From NCBI GenBank assembly GCA_932294295.1, contig OW028573.1, forward strand, positions 70,533,829 to 70,597,828: DNA of 64,000 nucleotides, written 5' to 3'. Numbering within the stretch: the stretch's first letter is position 1; every line of letters starts with the position of its first letter. Made by a program: the position numbers and the translations under genes. The notes below the pieces were generated by a model that was given only the letters and a program-made list of their open reading frames with translations, made no database searches and was not told the origin of the DNA. Shown here one piece after another: positions 57,476 through 64,000 of the stretch. The stretch comes from Alitta virens (Eukaryota; Annelida; Polychaeta; Phyllodocida; Nereididae).

Positions 57476-59394
57476 CGCCAACTTCAAGAGGGAGTGACAG
57501 AAGAGGGCGACGTGTCCTGAGCGGAAAAGAAGGGGGAAAGAATGATATAGCATTTCCAGCAAGGCCATGGCCCTTTTGTATGGCCAAAGGCTCAAGTCCC
57601 TTTGTCTTCGTTAGTGCTACAAACATTCGTCTCTGCCCCTTCCAGCTACTTTCTCCTGTGTTTTCCTTGCATGTCGCGCAACAGGTACATGATCCCAGCC
57701 AACTTGTGTGCGTAGTCATCCCACACAACCAACATGGCTGAACAGCCCAGCTTTGTTTGCGGAGTCATACAGCAAATACGATGTTTGTGCCTTTGCTTTT
57801 TGCTTTATGATCTCATGCATGTTATTAGCTTGGCAGACCTCTAAACCAAGTTACACTTAAATAGTTGTTTCCCTAAGAAACCGATCCAAGTTTCTTAATG
57901 CGAAGTAAAAGGAAGATTTTGGTATTACAACACGCGACATGTCTTGTCAGTTTTTGACAGAGCTCTAAAATTATTGAAATACGAAAAGGTTTACCATACA
58001 TTTAGAAGATGTTGTCTAGACTTATATACATATGCCTGTCAGACACTTTTATGTAGTCAAAACAAAGCGTAGTTCTGCAGACATGCATACACTGCTCTCA
58101 GACTTTACTGCACACATAATTGGAACTTGACGTGCATAGTGGTGACATAGTTCAGCAGTTGAAGTCTCATATTGAAGTCTGAACTTAATACTTGTGTAAT
58201 CCTTGAAAATATTGTCTTTTTTGTGAAGCCTCAGAAAGCAAAATGAGTTTTAACATGCCAAAATTCGGTGGCGCTTGTCCTTCAAATCGCAGTAAAACGA
58301 AAAATCAGAATTAAAAATAAAATCAAAAAAGAAAAATCAGAAAATAAGCCGATATTGACTGAAGAGGATATGTAAATTAAGACTAATGGCATTCCCAAGA
58401 TCCGCTAGACTACTTATTCATCTATAACTGCAAATTAGGCCTACCAAGGCAAGACTTTGTCCTTCCAGACTGACAGAATGAGTCTTCAACTTGCAGTCAG
58501 TCATGATTTTGATGGTCCTGTCATTATACATTTATCGAATTTTATCCCCACTTGAATTATCTGAATATTGTAGCTCGTGCACTATTTTTACATTCAAATG
58601 AACACAATAGCAAAATTTATGGAAGCAATTAATTTATATTATGGTGAAGTGAACTCTGAGTGAGCAATATGTTCCAATAATGCCATCTTATCCAAGTCTG
58701 TATGTTGGAGTTTTTATGAGCAACACATTTATACTCTGTCCTTTGATAATTTAATTTTTTCCTCTATGACTCACAAACAGTACAGGTGAAAACTGGATTA
58801 CATTTACTGTGTATTTTATTCCCCATATTTTGTGTAAAAAGATACATAATTGCTTCATTGACGATTGCCAAAGAAAATTGATGCTAAATGTGCAATGAAC
58901 TGCACATATTTCAGAGCAGAAATTGCTCAATTTTCAAGTAATATTGTGTTTTTTAAATCCTATACTTTAATAAAGCGATATATTATTGAACCAAAATTAT
59001 ACATAATGATGCAGCCAAATTGCTGATTAAGTACTATTAGGCCCTATATGTCTTTTCGGTACTTACAATTCTGATCAGCTACACGGCCAGGGCATACAGA
59101 TGACCTGATTTGCATTTCCGCAGACAGCGTACACTCCTTTCATTGTAATTTGTTTGCCAATTTGAAACGCTATTACCAAATTTGCTGAAATTTCTTTTTT
59201 TAGCACAATTCCAAATAACAAAAGTCCATTGTTCCAGCTCTTGTTGCGGTACACAATGTATTCACGCCATTCAAAATGTCGACAGGCATATTATCGTGAT
59301 TTGAAATACCTCACGATCACAACATTTCGACGTCGAATTTTCATTAAAACGTTGTTGTGCGGAGGAAATTAGAAATAAATAAACAATTAACTGT

Positions 59395-59640
59395 TCATTT
59401 GTCATCGCGGGCAGGCGAATGTTTTCGTCCGATTTTCAGCGATCTCTGTTGAACTGCTGCAACTTTTCGTCTGCTCGTTTGAAAGACGTTTGACAAAAAC
59501 GGCGCCAGAATGTTGACGTTTTTACGTCGCCACCAACACGCGCTCTCCCCTTTGATGTCGCAAGTGACGACGTCCGCACATGGGGTCACATGACCTGCAC
59601 GAACAAACAAACGCGTCAATCTGGCAGATAATGCATGCTC
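59395..59640. promoter_or_regulatory. CpG-rich block in the intron
   Basis: CpG dinucleotides are visibly dense (for example GACGACGTCCGC, TTTTTACGTCGCC, AACGCGTC) in an otherwise CpG-poor intron. It includes GGTCACATGACC (59584-59595), which holds the M-box/CLEAR-type TCACATGA. It might be an enhancer or an internal promoter of the receptor gene; the 101-codon minus-strand frame across it shows no domain. Confidence 0.35.
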
Positions 59641-60919
59641 ATCTAAAACACAGCCGATAATGCCGTCCTTCAAAGAGTTAAAGGATTCAATATATTTCAA
59701 ACAGCTGCATACAGCTGTAAATTCGCATTACAGAGAATGTCAAAATAGCTCTCTTTCTACAGAAATCGAATTCGCAACGAAGCCATAAATTTTTTAGTGC
59801 CACGCATTCTTGAATATGTTTAATTTGCGCAAGACTGAAAAACAAGGAGATAGAAAACGAACAAACTTCGGCGAAAGATTATAATCCGTAAATAGACTTT
59901 CTGTGACAATGGATGACGCATCATTTCAGTAACGGTTGATTTTAAAACTTAAGATTTTATTTTTCTGCATTGGAATTCACATTAATGGCCTAGTTTAAAT
60001 TGCCTAAATTACTCTAAATTCCCTTAATAATATACATTTCACTTTCAGCTTTTATTTCATTTTGACCTTTATTTGTTTACATAGGGTCATTAACCTTTGT
60101 AAATGGTTATGTAATGTCTTTATTGGCCTTAACAATAGCACTCATAGGTGATCGATCATAGGTAATTAACAAGCAGTTAAGTATTTCCGGTACTTAAGAA
60201 TCTTCGTCTGGAGATTTAAAGGATTTTGCTTTTCTACAGGATGTCTATTATACTTGCGCCTCTCTCTAAATAGCGTTATTTCCTTCTATTATAACAGAGA
60301 TTTTCTAAGAAGAATTAAAGCCCGTCACATTTAAGACTTAATTCACAATTTAGCGTTTGAAGTAGAAATCTAAAGGAAAATTTTATTTATTAGTAATATC
60401 TGAAAATGTCATCTTCTATTTAAGAAAAGAAAATTTAACTATATTTGTGTAACTTTAGGAAAAATGTACATGCAATAGATTAGAAATTGAATTTATAACG
60501 TAAATATGGCTAGCGCAATATTTGATACAGGAAGGCCCTATATGTTGAACACACATCTCAGCAGTGGACATTTGGAAGCTACAGTATATGCCCTGTCATG
60601 CATTGTCCACGGTACATAAAGTCATTTTCTCCTGCAATTACTTTTATCCTCGGGCACAGCTTGGACCCTTGAAAGTGGGAGCCTAGCTCTTTTCCTTGTA
60701 ATCGGATATTTGAGCTGCATGACTGTGCTATAATGGTTTCTATAATCCTTGCCTAATAACGGAAATTACTACCCAGGAAGGATCCAGGAAAATGTATACT
60801 TATGCAGAGCTTTATAATGCACTAGGGCAAAGCTAGGGCAAACCTGCACAGGTAACTGCAGCATTTCAATTGACTTTTTACAGGCTGATTAACAAAAAGC
60901 ATTGTGTACCCATTTTTAA

Positions 60920-61250
60920 AATCTGTCTGCCAGGAAAACCACTGGATTTGGAGAAAAGATTGAAAGCAGGTCGGGTAACTCATTTTCGAGGATTATGCAG
61001 TTAGAAAACAATTTAAAAATGAGTTACCCGCTTTGGACAACCACTGTTCCAATCCAGCACCCCGGTCCCCAGAGCTTTTTCTGGTGAGGTGCATGGATGG
61101 ATTTGAATGTCTGAGTAATATGTCTGCTAGAGAGACTAACGGGGAGGGAAAAAACTAAAACTTGAAAAATTAGCTTAAATTCAACTGAGAGGCATGTTGC
61201 CAGAGATCGGGTAACTGTACTGGGATTGGGTAACTAGTTACCCATGCAGC
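60920..61250. mobile_element. GGGTAACT element, copy 2
   Basis: CGGGTAACTCATTTT (60972-60986) pairs perfectly with AAAATGAGTTACCCG ending at 61030. Also contains the 16-bp palindrome GGGTAACTAGTTACCC (61228-61243). Confidence 0.65.
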
Positions 61251-62728
61251 TTTGCCCCAAGTGATTATGTGCGTTTGGGGTTGTTCGAGTAACCACAAAA
61301 GTGTTTAAAAAAGTGATTTGTTTGAGAAAATTGAGGAAAACAAAGACTGTGTTTGTCAGAGTTGTCAGACTAGAGTAGCTGAGACATTTCGTTACTGCAA
61401 CGGGTGCTGGTAATTACAGGACTTCTTGTAAGACGGCCGGTTTTAAGACGTTTCGTCCTCTGCTTGGTCGCCCGCGCTCGTGGCCAGGCATACAAATGGC
61501 TGCAGCCGAATTGACTGGTGCTAAGCCTGTTATTGTCAACAAAGCCAAGGCACTCAAGGCTTGAAAGCCACATAGCCCCCTAGTCAGTGGCCAACCCAGT
61601 GCATTTGAGTAACCGTATATAGAGGGGACTTCATGATCACATACTCTATCGCTACACCCCTTGATGCTGCATTCTTCAGATCAATATTTTAAAAGGTTAG
61701 ACATGGCCTGTTCCCTTAGCCCCCACAGTATTTGTTGTTGCTGCCCATCATTGCATATTCACGTATCGAATGGTGGGTTTAGAGGCATGTGATACTCTGG
61801 CTATATCATATTCTCAAGGATATATCTGCCATAAAATCAATTCAAAACCTTAAGTCCCTTTTTTGGCACCAGTTAAGGCCTAGTCTTCGGATTTCTGAAC
61901 CAGCTACCATGATACATCAATTGACAAAATTGAATACACTTCTTGATAATCCGATTCTACTGGGATTATTATATTGATCACGTCATTTATGCGCCATTAA
62001 CTACTTTTGTATAGCTTATATAACAACTTTATTGCGATTTATGAAGGGCTGCATGCATTGTTCGTGGCATAATCATAGTATTTTCCAAACCACTAAATGT
62101 TGGCAGGCAATACCAACACTCTATAAATAAACTGCAATTTTACCAGTGTAGTCACATGCAAATTGCCTGACTATGCGAATGCATCTCAGATTTGTTTTTC
62201 AATGCTCTTATCCTGGTAAAAGACCATTAATGTTACAGGTCTTGGACATTGGCAACATGTAGATGAAATATCAATGTAAATTGTTGATTTTTTCCTCTTT
62301 TTCTTTACCTCCCTTGCCTTATTAACCTCGCTACTTGTGCTTCCTTATAAATGCATAAGCCAAATTGTCTGCATGCCATGTCATAAGCATTTTAATAGGC
62401 ATCTGCATGTTTATAGATCACGTATGTATAAAAGAGGAAAATATTTACAATAACTTGAACCAATATTGACCCTGCGTTGCCAGCATGCAATATCTTTAAC
62501 CTAGTTAGACCTGAATGACAAGTGAACTGCCAAGAATAGGAAACATCTCGAAATTGATGGATCATGCATATTTTTGGACCGGCTTGGCAACTGCTGGCAA
62601 TTAGGGATCCTTATGATGTGACAATCAGGTAGGATGGTATGTCCACATCTGCATGGTGGGAAGAATTAGTAATAATTTTCAGGTGCAGATGGAAATGTCA
62701 GGACAACAAACCCAAACTCGACGACAAA

Positions 62729-62935
62729 CCACCACCATCACCACCATCACCCACCATCACCACCCACCACCACCCACCATCATCATCACCACCCACCACC
62801 ACCACCCACCATCATCATCATCATCATCATCACCACCCACCACCACCACCCACCATCATCATCACCACCCACCATCACCACCCACCATCAACCACCACCA
62901 TCACCCACCATCACCACTATCACCACCACCAACAA
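62729..62935 (+). repeat. (CAC/CAT)n trinucleotide tract
   Basis: Interrupted CACCAC/CATCAT/CACCCAC repeats over 200 bp. The minus strand is G-rich (GGTGGTGGGTGG) and could form quadruplexes. His/Pro-rich or Thr-rich open frames through it are artefacts of low complexity. Confidence 0.93.
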
Positions 62936-63199
62936 CCAATCAGTCATCTGAGTGCATTCAGGTGGTAGGCAACATCAGACCTACACTCATCACCAGCTGA
63001 AAGTAATCTTTGTTCTTTCACTGTGTCCGCACAATAGAACAGTTTTCAGCAGCTATAAACGGTAGAGTGGTTCACACAGGTAGAGCCTTTTGGGGACATG
63101 ACAGGGAGGACTCAATCAAAGCTTTATTGTCTGATGGACACGAAACATGAGAAGGGGCAATGGCATCTGATCAGAGAAGCATGGCTCAGCAATACTCAC

Positions 63200-63318
63200 C
63201 TGTTCGGCAGTTGTATGTGGCGTCCAGATAAGCCACAAGATCCTTAGGGCATGGCTGGGCCTCAAACAGCGCCGGGTCCGGAATTGGCACCCTGCATTCT
63301 CTCCTCCCAGAACATTTG
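63200..63318 (-). CDS. Receptor exon: C-terminal half of a SUEL/Gal-lectin domain (first exon seen in window)
   Basis: Read on the minus strand, the exon follows the acceptor TTTTAATTTCAG and ends at the donor CAG|GTGAGT. It codes 39 residues that begin KCSGRRECRVPIPDPALF, contain QPCPKDLVAYLD and end TYNCRT. This is the second half of a SUEL-type (galactose/rhamnose-binding) lectin domain as in sea-urchin egg lectin, latrophilins and EVA-1. The spacing C-x-G-x-x-x-C, then ...PCP..., then Y-x-C is the family signature. The exon starts in phase 2 and ends in phase 1, so it joins the CUB exon 10 kb downstream in frame, giving NCRT-V-LSGDP. The first half of the lectin domain and any signal peptide must lie on exons beyond the right edge, so the gene is 5'-partial here. 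Domain identity is a pattern reading; sugar binding is family knowledge, not shown. Confidence 0.85.
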
Positions 63319-64000
63319 CTGAAATTAAAAGTATAACTGGATTTTAGCCATCAAGAGCTTTATACTTGGCTTTGTACAATCGTTGCCAAATCGCGTCACC
63401 GCTTTTTGTCGAAACCGCAACAGAGTTTGAAATCAATAACGTACATGCACTTGATATCATGCTAAATTAGCAAAATCATTCACCAGAATTAATTGCCTGG
63501 AACTATCTGTTGTATCTTTAGTTTGGATTGCTATGTCATTATTTTCATCGCTTTCATTTATTATTACTAAACCACATCAGAAAGCAATGTTTTATTTAGA
63601 ATCACGTGTCCATCATACATAATACATAGCTCATATTCAAGTTGTATTTCTTTGCATTTAGCTAAGAACCAAGTCACGCTATTTCCTTTTTTTACATTTT
63701 CCTAACTAAACTACATAGAATGATAAGAATTAAAATTAAACGATGTCACATATGCTGATTAAAAAAAAAAAGCACATAGCCAGAAGACCTTTTTTTTTAT
63801 TCAGCCTTCAGCGTTGATATTCTGCTCGCTCCTATGTACCTATCATATCGGATAACTCCTAGTTACTTTCAAATTAACGTGAATGTGACAATGAGAGCAA
63901 AGCATGCTACATATTTAATGTCTCTTTAATCATGCAGCCTGTTTAAAGACAGAACAGATGACTCGGAATTTCGTTTGTCTCATAGAACTAAACGTTTAAG
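63319..64000 (-). other. 3' part of the next upstream intron
   Basis: AT-rich sequence from the lectin-exon acceptor to the window edge. No exon is seen; the first half of the lectin domain must be further upstream. Confidence 0.6.

Larger units (their letters stand above)
53164..63199 (-). other. Large intron between lectin and CUB exons (10 kb)
   Basis: Contains a minisatellite at its 3' end, a 24-bp palindrome, two copies of a GGGTAACT-bearing element, three SINE fragments, a CpG-rich block at 59.4-59.6 kb and a CAC/CAT-rich simple repeat. Stretches 57480-59390 and 61260-62720 show nothing recognisable. Confidence 0.7.

Noticed and set aside
62639..63000. Histidine/proline-rich or threonine-rich open frames of over 100 codons
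   Set aside because: They are produced by the CAC/CAT trinucleotide tract; all three frames are open because the tract lacks stop codons.

Overview
The window is nuclear DNA of an animal. It is intron-rich and AT-rich, and full of tRNA-derived SINEs, foldback MITEs, a Tc1-type MITE, micro- and minisatellites, and one real multi-exon gene with GT-AG introns. There are no bacterial operons, no CRISPR and no rRNA. A SUEL-lectin/CUB/sushi receptor with ~10 kb introns and a rich SINE content fits a marine invertebrate bilaterian (echinoderm, hemichordate, cephalochordate, brachiopod and mollusc are all possible). I cannot place it more precisely.

Right half (about 38.3-64 kb): the 3' part of one minus-strand gene. 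I assembled six exons by splice-site and phase matching: 63200-63318 (C-terminal half of a SUEL/Gal-lectin domain), 52783-53163 (complete CUB domain), 51749-51901 (one sushi/CCP domain), 40016-40063 (juxtamembrane linker with a duplicated donor), 39545-39632 (transmembrane helix) and 38832-39300 (cytoplasmic tail and stop). Two AATAAA poly(A) signals lie at 38337-38351. All junction phases agree, and the joined reading frame codes 418 residues. The 5' exons (signal peptide and first half of the lectin domain) lie beyond base 64000. The product should be a single-pass surface receptor or adhesion protein. I do not recognise it as a named orthologue.

Within its 11.7-kb intron, on the opposite strand, a G-rich, CRE- and GC-box-containing stretch is followed by an ATG with a signal-anchor-like peptide (40563-40780). 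This may be the first exon of a nested gene. A perfect RFX X-box palindrome (48863-48876) and a CpG-rich block (59395-59640) are further candidate control elements in the introns.

Left half (1-38 kb): no gene is proven. The best hints are a YY1/ETS/CRE promoter-like cluster followed by a Kozak ATG and a GTAAGT donor on the minus strand (28384-28490), and a 142-codon open frame at 35556-35984. The rest is repeats and unrecognised, presumably intergenic or intronic, DNA: a 404-bp MITE with near-perfect terminal inverted repeats at the left edge, a LINE 3' fragment, a 27-bp minisatellite kept in frame, a nested pentanucleotide/higher-order repeat, a Tc1-like MITE and several foldback elements. 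The commonest repeat is a tRNA-headed SINE with a shared central body but two different 3' tails; microsatellites sit directly next to the 3' ends of some copies.
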